Positions 19,169-32,069 of a DNA stretch of 64,000 nucleotides are shown piece by piece (the first letter of the stretch is position 1; each line of letters opens with the position of its first letter). The stretch covers positions 124,001 through 188,000 of the forward strand of contig NZ_BDCG01000010.1 of the NCBI RefSeq assembly GCF_001613385.1. Direction: 5' to 3'. A program made the translations under genes and the position numbers. The stretch comes from Nocardia flavorosea NBRC 108225 (lineage in GTDB: Bacteria > Actinomycetota > Actinomycetes > Mycobacteriales > Mycobacteriaceae). The notes below the pieces were generated by a model that saw only the letters and a program-made list of their open reading frames with translations, had not been told where the DNA came from and searched no databases.

Positions 19169-19453
19169 GTGCCGATCTTCGCCGTCCAGTACACGTACTC
19201 CGATGCCACAGCCGCCGAACGTGATACGCAACGCCCGCGCCATCGGGCGTGGCTCGCCGAGCACCTCGCGGCGGAAACCCTGCTCAGCAGCGGGCCCTAT
19301 CCGGACGGCTCGGGTGCGCTGCTGGTGTTCCGCGCCGCGGATTCGACAGCGCTCGGGCAACTGCTGACCGCCGACCCGTTCGCGCAGGCGGGCTTGATCG
19401 ACGAGGTACGGGCGACCGAATGGCAGCCCGTCCTAGGCGCCTTCGCCGGCTGA
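19169..19453 (+). CDS. YciI family protein
   Basis: This 94-residue ferredoxin-like alpha/beta protein contains HRAWLAEHLAAETLLSSGPY and DPFAQAGLIDEVRATEWQPVLG, typical of the YciI/muconolactone-isomerase-like family. These proteins have a conserved His/Asp pair, but their reaction is mostly unknown. The start is a GTG with a weak ribosome-binding site. It follows argA by 59 bases, so it may be in the same transcript. A strong hairpin lies 23 bases downstream. Confidence 0.8.
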   Translation: MPIFAVQYTYSDATAAERDTQRPRHRAWLAEHLAAETLLSSGPYPDGSGALLVFRAADSTALGQLLTADPFAQAGLIDEVRATEWQPVLGAFAG

Positions 19454-19476
19454 CGGATACCGCAACCGGCCGTCGT

Positions 19477-19516
19477 TACCGCGTACCGGCCGGTGTGGTG
19501 CGGCCGGTACGCGGTA
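19477..19516. terminator. Strong bidirectional hairpin
   Basis: A perfect 16-bp inverted repeat (TACCGCGTACCGGCCG and its complement) with an 8-base loop lies between the convergent YciI and TerC genes and ends four bases before the TerC stop codon. No T-tract follows on either strand. Its position between two stops indicates a shared terminator. Confidence 0.8.
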
Positions 19517-19520
19517 TGAA

Positions 19521-20522
19521 CTAGTCCTTCGGCTCCGCCGGCTGCGGCTGCGCCTTGCCTCGCGTACGCAGCAGACTGGCCACCGTGGCAACCACCAGGA
19601 CCCCGAGGATCACCGACAGCGACAGCCCGGTGGAAATCTCCGGCACACTCACATGCTCGCCGCCGTTGACGAACCACAGGGTGTTCTCGTGCAGGGCGTG
19701 CAGGACCAGTTTGACGCCGATGAAGGCCAGGATCGCCGACAGTCCGTAGGACAGATACACCAACCGGTCGAGCAGGCCGCCGATCAGGAAGTACAGCTGG
19801 CGCAGACCCATCAGCGCGAACGCGTTCGCGGTGAACACGATGTAGGGCTCTTCGGTGAGACCGTAGATCGCCGGGATCGAGTCGAGGGCGAACAGCAGAT
19901 CGGCGAAACCGATGGCCAGCAACGCCAGCAGCATCGGGGTGACCACCTTCCGGCCGTCGATCCGGGTGATCAGTTTGTCGCCGTCGTAGTTCTCGGTAGT
20001 GGGCACCAGCCGTTTGGTCAGGGCGACGATCCGGCTGTCGCGTTTCTGTTCCTCCTCGACCTCGTGCCCGCTCTCCCGCAGCAGTTTGACCGCGGTGTAG
20101 ACCAGGAACAGGCCGAACAGGTAGAAAACCCAGCTGAACGCACTGATCGCCGCGGCACCGACGGCGATGAACCCACCGCGCATCACCAGTGCGACCACGA
20201 TGCCGATCAGCAGCACCTTCTGCTGATACATCCGCGGCACGGCGAAGGTGGACATGATGATCAGGAACACGAACAGGTTGTCCACCGAGAGCGCCTTCTC
20301 GGTGACGAAACCCGCGTAGTACTCGCCGGAGTAGGTACCACCCCATTGCCAGGCGATCACACCGCCGAAGGCGAGTGCCAGGCCGATGTACACGGCCGAC
20401 CAGAACGCCGATTCACGGAAGGTCGGTTCGTGCGGCGTGCGCACATGGGCGAAGAAGTCGAAAACGAACAGGCCGAGGATCACCACGATGGTGACCCCCC
20501 ACACGAGAGCGCTTACCTGCAT
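19521..20522 (-). CDS. TerC/Alx family membrane protein
   Basis: This is a 333-residue integral membrane protein with about eight to nine hydrophobic helices. The two family hallmark motifs with acidic residues inside helices are present: EKALSVDNLFVFLIIM and FADLLFALDSIPAIYG. TerC/Alx proteins export or balance manganese in the envelope and in some species are linked to tellurite resistance. The central cytoplasmic loop is charged (SGHEVEEEQKRDSRIV). I looked upstream for a yybP-ykoY manganese riboswitch and did not recognise one. Confidence 0.9.
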   Translation of the reverse strand: MQVSALVWGVTIVVILGLFVFDFFAHVRTPHEPTFRESAFWSAVYIGLALAFGGVIAWQWGGTYSGEYYAGFVTEKALSVDNLFVFLIIMSTFAVPRMYQQKVLLIGIVVALVMRGGFIAVGAAAISAFSWVFYLFGLFLVYTAVKLLRESGHEVEEEQKRDSRIVALTKRLVPTTENYDGDKLITRIDGRKVVTPMLLALLAIGFADLLFALDSIPAIYGLTEEPYIVFTANAFALMGLRQLYFLIGGLLDRLVYLSYGLSAILAFIGVKLVLHALHENTLWFVNGGEHVSVPEISTGLSLSVILGVLVVATVASLLRTRGKAQPQPAEPKD

Positions 20523-20657
20523 GCGGTGATCCGTTCAGCAGTACGAGTCATGACCACAATCATGCCCGATATGCCCGATTCAGGCGTGTTGCGGGGTGAT
20601 TGCCGGTTATCCTTGCACACCCGCCGCGCCGACTCCCGAGGGCACGGCACGTTTCCG

Positions 20658-23276
20658 TCACTGATCGCCCGGTTCCGGGGCCTCGTCCCCGCCGCCGCGG
20701 ATCGACCACAGCAGACCATCGAGCTCGTCCGGTTTCACCAGCACATCACGCGCCTTGGAGCCCTCGCTCGGCCCGACCACACCGCGGGTCTCCATGAGGT
20801 CCATCAACCGCCCCGCCTTGGCGAACCCGACCCGTAATTTACGCTGCAGCATCGAGGTGGAACCGAACTGGGAGGTCACCACCAGCTCCACGGCCTGCAA
20901 AAGTACATCGAGGTCATCGCCGATATCGGGATCGACATCCTTCTTCTCCCCCGCCTTGGCGGCGGTGACGCCCTCGGTGTACTCCGGCTCGGCCTGGTTC
21001 TTGGTGAACTCGACGACCCCCTGGATTTCTTCATCGCTGATGAAGGCACCCTGTAGGCGGGTCGGTTTCCCGGCGCCCATCGGCAGGAACAGTCCGTCGC
21101 CCATACCGATGAGCTTTTCGGCGCCGGGCTGGTCGAGGATCACGCGCGAATCGGTGAGCGAGGAGGTCGCGAAGGCCAGCCGTGAGGGCACATTGGTCTT
21201 GATGAGACCGGTCACCACGTCGACCGACGGACGCTGGGTGGCCAGGACGAGGTGGATACCCGCGGCCCGGGCCTTCTGAGTGATGCGCACGATGGCGTCC
21301 TCGACATCGCGCGGCGCAGTCATCATGAGATCGGCGAGTTCGTCGACGATGGCCAGGATGTACGGGTACGGCCGGTACACGCGTTCGCTGCCCAGCGGTG
21401 TGGTGATGGCGCCGGATTTCACCTTCCGGTTGAAATCGTCGATATGGCGGACCTTGCTGGCCTGCATATCCTGATAGCGCTGTTCCATCTCCTCCACCAG
21501 CCAGGCCAGCGCCGCGGCGGCCTTCTTCGGCTGGGTGATGATGGGCGTGATCAGATGCGGAATGCCCTCGTACGGGGTGAGCTCCACCATCTTCGGGTCG
21601 ATCAGGATCATCCGGACCTCGTCCGGAGTGGCCCGCTGCAGCAGCGATACCAGCATCGAATTGACAAAACTGGATTTACCGGAACCGGTGGAGCCCGCCA
21701 CCAGCAGATGCGGCATCTTGGCCAGGTTCGCCGCGAGGAATTCACCCTCGATGTTCTTGCCCAGGCCGATCACCAGCGGATGGTGGTCGTTGCGGGTGGA
21801 CGGCGCCTTCAGCACATCGGCCAGTCGCACCAGTTCCCGGTCGGCATTGGGCACCTCGATACCGACGGCGGATTTCCCCGGGATCGGGGCGAGCAGGCGC
21901 ACGTTCTCGGTGGCCACGGCGTAGGCGATATTGCGGGTCAGCGCGGTGATCTTCTCGACCTTCACCCCCGGCCCGAGTTCTACCTCATAGCGGGTGACCG
22001 TCGGTCCGCGGACGAACCCGGTGACGGCCGCATCGATCTTGAACTGCACCAGCACCTCGGTGATCGCCTCGATCATCGACTCGTTGGCGGCGCTGCGGCG
22101 GCGCGGCGGGTCTCCGTCGACCAGCAAATTCATCGGCGGCAGCGTGTAATCGCCCTCGGCGACCCGGTCGGCGACGAATTCGGGTTCCGGATCCGGCGGC
22201 GGAGTCTGGTCGACCGGTGCCGCCGCGGCCGGTTTTCGCTTCTTGCGACCGGCCGGTTTCTCCTCGCCGGCCGGTGCGATCGGTTTGGCATCGCGCAGCG
22301 GAGGTTCGGCGACGCCGTCCGGGCCGACCGGCGGCCCGCTGAACTCGTCGGCCGGGTAACTGTCGGCCGGGCTACGGCCGCGGCGGCGAGACCGCCCTGC
22401 CGGTTCGGCCGGCTCGTATTCGTCGATCGGGTCGTATCCGTCGCGATAGTCGTCCTCGTACCCCGGCGCGCCGAAGAATTCCCGCAACCGCTGCGGCGCT
22501 TCGCGCACCGTCGTCCCGGTGACCAGAAGCACACCGAACACCATGGCCAGCAACAGGATCGGCACCGAAAGCCACGCGGTGAGCCCGTCGGTGAGCGGGC
22601 CACCGATGACGAAACCGGCGAAGCCGGCGGCCTCGGCGCGCCCCGCGGCGTCGGCCGGCCCACCGTCGGCTATATGCCACAGCCCGAGGAACGGCAACCC
22701 GATCAGCAACCCACCCAGCACCAGGCGCGGACGGATCTCCGGTCGCGGTTCGGTGCGCATGAGTACGACGGCGATACCGGCGGCAACGAACGGCAGGACC
22801 GAGGAGGCCGAACCGGTGACCGCACGGATGAGGCCTTCCACCCAGCGCCCGATCGGACCGCCGGCCGACAGCCACACTGCCGCCGCGATCACGGCGCTGA
22901 GGGCGATCAACCCCAGCGCAGCCCCGTCGCGCCGATGCCCGTGTTCGATCTCCCCGGCGCGGCTGATCGCGCGTGTGGTGGCGCCGACCCCGCGGGCCGC
23001 CATGGTCCATCCGCCGCCGACCAACCGGGTGAACACCGCCAGCGGGGCGGTATCCGAACGCCGTGGTGGGGCGGGACGGCGTGTGGTGCGCCGGGCACGG
23101 GCGGCGGACGCCTTGCGCGCGCCGCCCTGCTGTGCGGTTTTCCGCGCCGGGCCCTGGGCCCGTGTGGCGCCGTCCGATCGACGCGTGCCCGAACGAGAAC
23201 GGGCCGCGGTGGTCCGCCCCCGAGCCGATCCCGCCCGCGCACCCGGTGTGGTTGTGCCGCGGGACTTACCTGCCAT
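20658..23276 (-). CDS. ftsK: DNA translocase FtsK
   Basis: FtsK pumps DNA at the division septum and aligns chromosome ends for dimer resolution. The 872-residue protein has a basic, Ala/Arg-rich N-terminus (about 75 residues) and four or five membrane helices (about 115-260). A short Asp/Glu/Pro/Arg linker follows, then the motor domain with Walker A GSTGSGKS near residue 525 and Walker [11 protein letters not shown]. The C-terminal winged-helix gamma domain is [34 protein letters not shown]. The linker is short compared with E. coli FtsK, as is normal in actinobacteria. Confidence 0.97.
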   Translation of the reverse strand: MAGKSRGTTTPGARAGSARGRTTAARSRSGTRRSDGATRAQGPARKTAQQGGARKASAARARRTTRRPAPPRRSDTAPLAVFTRLVGGGWTMAARGVGATTRAISRAGEIEHGHRRDGAALGLIALSAVIAAAVWLSAGGPIGRWVEGLIRAVTGSASSVLPFVAAGIAVVLMRTEPRPEIRPRLVLGGLLIGLPFLGLWHIADGGPADAAGRAEAAGFAGFVIGGPLTDGLTAWLSVPILLLAMVFGVLLVTGTTVREAPQRLREFFGAPGYEDDYRDGYDPIDEYEPAEPAGRSRRRGRSPADSYPADEFSGPPVGPDGVAEPPLRDAKPIAPAGEEKPAGRKKRKPAAAAPVDQTPPPDPEPEFVADRVAEGDYTLPPMNLLVDGDPPRRRSAANESMIEAITEVLVQFKIDAAVTGFVRGPTVTRYEVELGPGVKVEKITALTRNIAYAVATENVRLLAPIPGKSAVGIEVPNADRELVRLADVLKAPSTRNDHHPLVIGLGKNIEGEFLAANLAKMPHLLVAGSTGSGKSSFVNSMLVSLLQRATPDEVRMILIDPKMVELTPYEGIPHLITPIITQPKKAAAALAWLVEEMEQRYQDMQASKVRHIDDFNRKVKSGAITTPLGSERVYRPYPYILAIVDELADLMMTAPRDVEDAIVRITQKARAAGIHLVLATQRPSVDVVTGLIKTNVPSRLAFATSSLTDSRVILDQPGAEKLIGMGDGLFLPMGAGKPTRLQGAFISDEEIQGVVEFTKNQAEPEYTEGVTAAKAGEKKDVDPDIGDDLDVLLQAVELVVTSQFGSTSMLQRKLRVGFAKAGRLMDLMETRGVVGPSEGSKARDVLVKPDELDGLLWSIRGGGDEAPEPGDQ

Positions 23277-23499
23277 GGGCTCAGGCTAGCCGCAACAACC
23301 CCATCCGGACCATCCGCAACACTGGTACCGGGCTGCGCGACGGCGGTGATTCTCGCCGCCCACCGGTGGGCCGACGCCTGGGCGCGGCTGTTTTCCACTG
23401 CGCCGAAGGCCCCGGAGCGGGCCGGCACCCGGCCACACGTCGCCCTGCCCCGCGGGCCGCCGAACAGATACCTGCCGCCTCTGCGGCGACCGGCAGCGG

Positions 23500-24123
23500 T
23501 CAGATCGAACGGTCGAGTTCGAGCACCTGCCGGACAGCCTCCGGTTCCCCGTCCGATTCGATCCGGACCTGCTCTCGCCCGAATGCGTGCAGCAGCAGTT
23601 CGGCGGGCGCACCGGACAGGACCACCACGGGGCCGGGCTTGTCCACCACTCGGGCGCGATCCCCCGCAGGCGTCGAGAGTTCCACCGCCACGGGGGATTT
23701 TCGGTAGGCCATCTTGCCCATCCGCCGCAGCACCGACCACAGCCGCTGCTGATCCGCTTCGGGTAGCTCCCGCGGCTCCCAGCCCGGCCGTGCCCGCCGG
23801 ACATCCTCGTGATGGACGAACATTTCGCTGACATTGGCGATCGCATCGACCGGACGCAAAGGCGACCACCACGGCGGGCCGGTGCGGACCTTTTCCAGCA
23901 GTTCCGGGAACGGACGCTGCGCGGCCTCGTCCTGCCGCCGCTGCAGATACCCGGCGAAGGGGCGCAACATGATCCCCGGTGCGGCGTCGGGACGGCGTTC
24001 CCGGACGACCAGATGTGCCGCGAGGTCGCGCACCGTCCAGTCTCCGCATAAAGTCGGCGCGTCCGGCCCGGCCTCGTCCATCGTTTCGACCATTGCACGG
24101 CGTTCACGCTGAGCGAAGTTCAC
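23500..24123 (-). CDS. TIGR03085 family protein (DinB/maleylpyruvate-isomerase-like)
   Basis: This 207-residue protein of the mycothiol-dependent DinB-like superfamily has the N-terminal helix with TLCGDWTVRDLAAHLVVRERR and a second metal ligand region NVSEMFVHHEDVRRARPGWEPRE. Histidines in these two segments would bind the metal. Family members may use mycothiol, but the substrate of this subfamily is unknown. It is in the same direction as ftsK, 223 bases upstream of it. Confidence 0.85.
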   Translation of the reverse strand: MNFAQRERRAMVETMDEAGPDAPTLCGDWTVRDLAAHLVVRERRPDAAPGIMLRPFAGYLQRRQDEAAQRPFPELLEKVRTGPPWWSPLRPVDAIANVSEMFVHHEDVRRARPGWEPRELPEADQQRLWSVLRRMGKMAYRKSPVAVELSTPAGDRARVVDKPGPVVVLSGAPAELLLHAFGREQVRIESDGEPEAVRQVLELDRSI

Positions 24124-24246
24124 ACGATGAATCTAGCCGAGACCCAGCCATCGGGGAGGAGATGAGAACCGATCCGGTTGCTACGCAGCAGAGATGCTCT
24201 GTACCTTGTCATTCGGTCCATAGGGTCGTGGACCGATACACACAGA

Positions 24247-24642
24247 ATGGGAACACCTTTGAAGAAGATTCTCACCGTTGCCGCCGTTCTGGTGGCGACC
24301 GTCGGTTCGATGTTCGCCGCATCCGAGGCACCCGCGCACGCGCGGTACGGCAGTAACTACGGCGCCATCGCCGTCTCGCTGTCCACCGGTAACTACGGAT
24401 GGTCTTACGACTACGACAGCTACTCCGAAGCAGAAGCGGCTGCCGAGGACCGCTGCGGCGCCGCCGATTGCGTCGCCAAGATCTCCTGGCGCAACGGTTG
24501 CGGTGCACTCGCAGTGTCGAACAACTGGCTGAGCTACGGATCCGGTTCGTCCCGGGCCGCGGCGCGGTCCGAAGCACTGGCCAACAACCCTGGTAACGCC
24601 CACATCGAGCACTGGAACTGCACTTCGGGCTACGGCCTGTGA
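24247..24642 (+). CDS. Secreted DUF4189 protein
   Basis: The protein has 131 residues and a Sec signal peptide (KKILTVAAVLVATVGSMFAASEAPAHA), so it is probably exported. The mature part is a DUF4189 domain: YGAIAVSLSTGNYGWSYDY, SEAEAAAEDRCGAADC, and CGALAVSNN, with four cysteines suitable for two disulfides. The start could be the ATG at 24247 or the TTG at 24259, which has GGGA seven bases before it. Domain function is unknown; such proteins are common in Nocardia and mycobacteria. It precedes a lipoprotein gene by 68 bases. Confidence 0.85.
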   Translation: MGTPLKKILTVAAVLVATVGSMFAASEAPAHARYGSNYGAIAVSLSTGNYGWSYDYDSYSEAEAAAEDRCGAADCVAKISWRNGCGALAVSNNWLSYGSGSSRAAARSEALANNPGNAHIEHWNCTSGYGL

Positions 24643-24710
24643 GTTCGTACCGACCACCTTTTCCGGCCGGCGCCGAATTCGCCGATCACCTGCGTAGGGG
24701 AAACAGAACT

Positions 24711-25271
24711 GTGAAAATCCGTCCATTCCGGGTCGTGGCCGCCGTAACGATGACCGCCGCCGCCCTCACCTTCACCGCTTGCTCGTCCACCGAGGAATCC
24801 TCGACGGAGGCGGCTGCCACCAGTACCGAAGCCGCCGCCGAGTTCGAATCGGGTAAATCCCAGGACGGCCGGGAGGAAGGCAAGGCGCCGACCACCACGG
24901 CGGCTCCGAACCTGCCCAAACCCACGGTCGAGGAACTCAACGACAAGCTCACCCGGGCGCTCGACGGGGCGGTGAGTGAAGACGAGAAGCTGGCCTTCAT
25001 CGAGGATGCCGAACAGGATCCGCAGCTGGTCGACAAGCTCGTCACGGCGGCGAAGAAGAACGAAGTAACGGTGAAGATCACCAACGTCGGCGAGCCCGCC
25101 GAGGGCAAGCTGAAGGCGGATGCCGAGGTCACCATCGCCGGCAGCCCGGTCGAGAACGCTTCGGTCGATTTCGTCGCCGAGGGCGATCAGTGGAAGATCG
25201 CGCACGATTTCGCGTGCAATATCGTGAAGTCCGCGGAGCTCGATTCGGCGGCCTGCCAGCCCGAAGCCTGA
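24711..25271 (+). CDS. Lipoprotein resembling the MTB12 low-molecular-weight antigen
   Basis: The protein has 186 residues. A signal peptide ends in the lipobox TFTAC with lipidated Cys24, followed by a Ser/Thr/Glu/Ala-rich spacer. The C-terminal domain PTVEELNDKLTRALDGAVSE ... VTVKITNVGEPAEGKLKADAEVTIAG matches my memory of the MTB12 (Rv2376c)-like fold, an NTF2-like exported domain. The GTG at 24711 has AGGGG eleven bases upstream. It probably sits on the outer face of the cytoplasmic membrane. Its role is unknown. Confidence 0.75.
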   Translation: MKIRPFRVVAAVTMTAAALTFTACSSTEESSTEAAATSTEAAAEFESGKSQDGREEGKAPTTTAAPNLPKPTVEELNDKLTRALDGAVSEDEKLAFIEDAEQDPQLVDKLVTAAKKNEVTVKITNVGEPAEGKLKADAEVTIAGSPVENASVDFVAEGDQWKIAHDFACNIVKSAELDSAACQPEA

Positions 25272-25300
25272 TCCGCACGACCGGTACCGGACAGAGGAGA

Positions 25301-25331
25301 ACCGCCGGAGGCATTGCCCTCCGGCGGTTTT
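25301..25331. terminator. Bidirectional terminator between the lipoprotein gene and rnj
   Basis: A perfect 11-bp stem ACCGCCGGAGG / CCTCCGGCGGT with loop CATTGC is followed by TTT on the plus strand. It lies 30 bases after the lipoprotein stop and 45 before the convergent rnj stop. Confidence 0.85.
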
Positions 25332-25373
25332 CCGCGCTGTAATCGCCGGCGATTCGCCGCCGGCGAGCCGGTA

Positions 25374-28430
<3,057 letters not shown>

Positions 28431-28431
<1 letters not shown>

Positions 28432-28886
28432 TGGATCTGACCCGATACACCGCCCGAATTCGCGACGACCTGATCGCCGCGGCCGCCCTCGGCGACGAAA
28501 AAACGCAGGCCACGGCCGAGGCGCTCGCCAAAGCGGTGGAGAACTCGGCTCGGCTCGCCCTGCTCGCGGCGCTCACCGAACTCGCCGATACCGTCTCGAC
28601 CGAGCTGGGAGACCGCACGGTACGTGTTTCACTGCACGACGACGAAGCCACAGTCGAGGTGGGCCGCGCCCCGGCGGGCGACAACCCCAGCTTCGAAGAA
28701 ATGACCGGCGATATCAGCCGGGTGACCCTGCGACTGGTCGAACAGGTGAAATCCCGGGCCGAAGAAGCCGCCGCGCAGAGCGGGCAATCCCTGAACTCCT
28801 GGATGGCCGGTGTGGTGTCCGGCGCGTTGCGCGATCAGATGCGCGGCGGCTACGGCACCACAAAGCGCGACGACACCACACCCTGA
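28431..28886 (+). CDS. HicB-like ribbon-helix-helix DNA-binding protein
   Basis: The protein has 151 residues. The N-terminal two thirds is a helical region (TARIRDDLIAAAALGDEKT) followed by a small beta segment (RTVRVSLHDDEATVEVG). The C-terminal 45 residues, beginning ISRVTLRLVEQVKSRAEEA and ending SLNSWMAGVVSGALRDQM, form an Arc/HicB-type ribbon-helix-helix. No toxin gene of the HicA type is adjacent, so this is probably a stand-alone autoregulator or an orphan antitoxin. The start codon lies in the last of four operator half-sites and has no Shine-Dalgarno sequence. Confidence 0.75.
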
Positions 28887-29966
28887 TCAGGTCGAGACCA
28901 GGATCTCACCGGTACTGCCGATCTCCGTACGCCGGTCGCCGCCGGGTGCGCTCGCCAGGATGGTCGCCAGATTTCGCCGCCCGGCCGGAAGGACCCGGAT
29001 GGTGACCGACCCGGCATTGGCCGCGTCCAGCTCCCGCGCAGCGAGTTCGAGCACCCGCGCGCGCAGCGATGCCGGCACGCCGGCAAACCCACCGTCGTCG
29101 AGCAGGAGCACCTCCACCCCGCGCGAGCGCGCACCACGTGCCGCGGCATTGAGCTGATCGGTGACCAGTTGCGGAGCGCGCAGACCGTCACGCAGTTCGG
29201 CCTCCAGCAGGCGACACACCTCCCGATCGGCCGATGTCAGTTCCCCCCCGCGGGCGATACGCTCCAGCATCGGCCTGGCCAGCTCGTCCAACCGGCTCAG
29301 CTGGCGGGTCCGTTCGGAATGTTCGGCCGCCATGGTCGCCTCGGCCGCCGCCCGCATGGCGACGTCATCGTGCAGCAGACGCAGCGAACGCTGCGTCGGC
29401 CGCAGGATCAGCGCACACACCGTGGCCCCCGCCAGACAGGCCAGCGCAAGGATCGATATGAACAGGGAACCGACGGAAATATCCAGCACGATATCCACGA
29501 AGCCGACCGCCGCCGCCACCGCGACCGCTCCTGCCCAGGCCGCGGCGATCCGGCCGCGCACCGCCAGCACCGCCAGCACATAGGACGCGGCGAAGGCCGC
29601 CCACGGCTGGCGCACGGCGCCCTCGGCGAAGTTCAGATGCGTCGCCAGCACCGCCACCGGCCCCGCCACGATCACCGCAACAGTGGCGGGCCACGGCAGC
29701 GGGTCGCCGGGCAACAGCACCAGAATCGCTCCCGCACCCAGCATCACCACGATCGCGACGACGAACTGCGCGAGCGGGACATCGTTCAACGACGGAGTCA
29801 TGTACAGCGTGATGGTCGCGGCGAGACCTATCCGGAACACCCAGCCGGACCGGCCGCGCATGCCCAGCAGGGACCGCAGTTCGAAATCCACGTCTCGCTC
29901 GCCGGGGCCCTCCCGGCCGGGAACCCCGGTGTACGGCCGGTCGTATTCGCTACTTTTCTCGGTCAT
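28887..29966 (-). CDS. Membrane protein with a degenerate histidine-kinase-like C-terminus
   Basis: The protein has 359 residues. About 45 charged N-terminal residues precede six or so membrane helices (about 55-195). A cytoplasmic helical region begins RSLRLLHDDVAMRAAAEA, like a NarL-family phosphoacceptor helix, and is followed by a weak ATPase-like segment (LELAARELDAANAGSVTIRVL). No N-box asparagine or DxGxG motif is seen, so it probably cannot bind ATP. It is the last gene of an operon with a response regulator and a real kinase, and overlaps the kinase stop by 17 bases. AGGAAG precedes the ATG at 29966. It is likely an accessory sensor or pseudokinase. Confidence 0.7.
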   Translation of the reverse strand: MTEKSSEYDRPYTGVPGREGPGERDVDFELRSLLGMRGRSGWVFRIGLAATITLYMTPSLNDVPLAQFVVAIVVMLGAGAILVLLPGDPLPWPATVAVIVAGPVAVLATHLNFAEGAVRQPWAAFAASYVLAVLAVRGRIAAAWAGAVAVAAAVGFVDIVLDISVGSLFISILALACLAGATVCALILRPTQRSLRLLHDDVAMRAAAEATMAAEHSERTRQLSRLDELARPMLERIARGGELTSADREVCRLLEAELRDGLRAPQLVTDQLNAAARGARSRGVEVLLLDDGGFAGVPASLRARVLELAARELDAANAGSVTIRVLPAGRRNLATILASAPGGDRRTEIGSTGEILVST

Positions 29967-31266
29967 CGTCGACGCTTCCTGCATTAGCCCACATCAGGGT
30001 GACCGTTGTTCCCTGCCCCGGTTCCGATTCGACGAAGCCGGCGCCGCCGGGCAGTTGCCGCATCCGGCCCAGAATGCTTGCCGAGATACCGAGCCGATCG
30101 GCGGGCACGGCCGACCGGTCGAAACCCGCACCGTCGTCCTGGAACACCAGCAGTAGCCCGCCCGCACCGACGGTCGCAGTGACCTCGCGGCGTACCCGCC
30201 GACCGGGAACTCCGGCGTGCCGCAGACTGTTGCGCACCGCCTCGGCCAGTGCCGCGGCCAGCGGGCCGGCCGCGGACAACGGCATGCGCAGTTCGCTGTC
30301 GTTACCGCCGCGATGCACCGTGAACTCGATACCGGCATTGACCTCGTGTACCGCGGCACGCAGGAAACCGACGGCCGAACTCGCATCCAGCAATCCGGTA
30401 TCGGCGCCGAAGAGCCGGGTGGCGTCCAGCTGGTCGAGGGTGCGGCGCGCCTGCTGCCGAAGGACCGCGGACGTGCCGGTGGAACCGGAGCGGGAGGCAT
30501 CCAGCAGCGTGGACAACACCGCATCGTGGATCAGCACGGCGAAACGGGCGCGTTCCCGCTCCCTGGCCACCGTCCCCGCGACAGCCGCCGCGCGGTCGCC
30601 GGCGACCACCGATTCCCGGTCCACCCGCGCACCGGCCGCGCGCGCATGCACCACACACCACAGGAACAGCAGGCACAACCCGGCGTTGCGCGTGATGTTC
30701 TCCACGACGGACAGCACCGTGGTGTCGTCGAACATCACATACAGCGCGACGCCGGGCGTCGCCGCGGTCACCACCAGATATCCGACCGAAAGCCACGACC
30801 GCCAGGCCACGGCCGCCGCCAGCACACCGATCATGACCAGCCGATGCGCCCAGATCAGCCCCGGCGCTTCCGCAATCTCGTAGTAGTAGGGCATCACCAG
30901 CGCCATCCCGGCGAGATAGCCCAGTGCGGCGGCCCCGGCCACCGCCCGTACCAGCCGCGCCCCCGCGACCAGCGAGACCACCGCGAGCACCGGCAGCATG
31001 CCGAATGCGACCGCGAAGGTGATCGTGGTCCAGATCAACGGAACCGCGCGATGCTGCACGATGATCTCGGGCAGCTCGAGTACCGCGGCGATCGTCCCGA
31101 CCAGCCCGATCACCAGGCCGAACCGCCGGACCACCCGGTCAGCGGCCAGTTCGGGAGTGGCATTACGCATTCGGACCAGCGATACCGCCACCGACCACAG
31201 CTCCCGCGGCCGCCGCAGCCACAATGCCGGGCGCCGCGGCACGGCGGCGGGGGTGGTCGCGCTCAT
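29950..31266 (-). CDS. Membrane sensor histidine kinase, NarL/DesK type
   Basis: The protein has 438 residues. An N-terminal cytoplasmic stretch precedes five or six membrane helices (about 45-215), then a HisKA_3 dimerisation helix with the phosphoacceptor His in FAVLIHDAVLSTLL. The ATPase domain has N-box AEAVRNSLRHAG, G1 box QDDGAGFD and a second Gly-rich lid LGISASILGRM. It has no extracytoplasmic ligand domain, so it probably senses the membrane state or works with the membrane protein encoded next to it. Start and regulator stop overlap by four bases (ATGA). Confidence 0.9.
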   Translation of the reverse strand: MSATTPAAVPRRPALWLRRPRELWSVAVSLVRMRNATPELAADRVVRRFGLVIGLVGTIAAVLELPEIIVQHRAVPLIWTTITFAVAFGMLPVLAVVSLVAGARLVRAVAGAAALGYLAGMALVMPYYYEIAEAPGLIWAHRLVMIGVLAAAVAWRSWLSVGYLVVTAATPGVALYVMFDDTTVLSVVENITRNAGLCLLFLWCVVHARAAGARVDRESVVAGDRAAAVAGTVARERERARFAVLIHDAVLSTLLDASRSGSTGTSAVLRQQARRTLDQLDATRLFGADTGLLDASSAVGFLRAAVHEVNAGIEFTVHRGGNDSELRMPLSAAGPLAAALAEAVRNSLRHAGVPGRRVRREVTATVGAGGLLLVFQDDGAGFDRSAVPADRLGISASILGRMRQLPGGAGFVESEPGQGTTVTLMWANAGSVDDDREK

Positions 31267-31958
31267 GATGGGCGATGTTCGGGAACCGGCAACCAGCCGT
31301 CCTCGACCGCCCGCTTGTAGAGGTCTGTTTTGGTGGGCGCAGGCCGGCCCGCGTCGGCGTACTTCTGCCGGATCCGGCCCAGGTAGTCGTTCACGGTCTG
31401 TTCGGAGAGGCCGGTCAGGCGCGCCACCCGCGACGCTTTCTCCCCCGACGCGTACAGGGTGAGCACTTCCTCCTGGCGCGGACTCAATCCGACGCTGGAC
31501 AACTGCGGATCGCCGTCGATGGCGGCGGCCCAATCGGTGGTCACCACCTGCTCCCCGGACGCGGCACGGCGCACCGCGCCGACCACAGTCGCCACATCCT
31601 CGGATTTCCGGACCACACCCAGGACTCCGGCGCGAGCTGCCGAACGCACCAGAAACGGATTGTCGGCACCGGTGAACACCAGTACTTCGAGGCCGTGCTC
31701 GCGCAAGGTCGCCACATTGTCCTCGGGCGTGGAATCATCGGCGAGACGCAGATCCAGCACCACCAGATCCAGCTCCGGTACGCCGTCGATCCGGCACGCC
31801 GGTTCGGCGAGCAATCCGGCGACAGTGCCCGCGGTCACCACCAATTCCAGGTCCGGCTCGGGTTCGAGCATCGCCACCAGGCCGATCGCCACCGATTCGT
31901 GGTCCTCGACCAAACCGATCCGGCGTGGCCCGCTCCGGTCTCCGACGCTGTCCGTCAC
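31263..31958 (-). CDS. LuxR/NarL-family response regulator
   Basis: The protein has 231 residues. The receiver domain has acidic residues in GLVEDHESVAIGL, phosphoacceptor Asp in DLVVLDLRL and the conserved Lys in VVRKSED. The C-terminal LuxR helix-turn-helix is GLSPRQEEVLTLYASGEKASRVARLTGLSEQTVNDYLGRIRQKY. The spacing within the phosphoacceptor loop is slightly unusual (ADDSTPEDNVATL). The GTG at 31958 has GGGAGTTG upstream; an ATG seven codons earlier is possible. It leads the three-gene signalling operon. Targets are unknown. Confidence 0.9.
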   Translation of the reverse strand: MTDSVGDRSGPRRIGLVEDHESVAIGLVAMLEPEPDLELVVTAGTVAGLLAEPACRIDGVPELDLVVLDLRLADDSTPEDNVATLREHGLEVLVFTGADNPFLVRSAARAGVLGVVRKSEDVATVVGAVRRAASGEQVVTTDWAAAIDGDPQLSSVGLSPRQEEVLTLYASGEKASRVARLTGLSEQTVNDYLGRIRQKYADAGRPAPTKTDLYKRAVEDGWLPVPEHRPS

Positions 31959-32069
31959 TACACAACTCCCATCAGGCACGCCCCCGTCCAGAGCAGTATG
32001 GCGTTGCGCGCGCGGCGAGGTCAGCCCCCGATTTCAGGGGAACCACCGGAGCGCTGCGGCCGACCGGGC

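Noticed and set aside
20523..20657. Possible yybP-ykoY manganese riboswitch before terC
   Set aside because: I searched for the conserved core by eye and did not find it; the 135-base leader has no matching paired elements.
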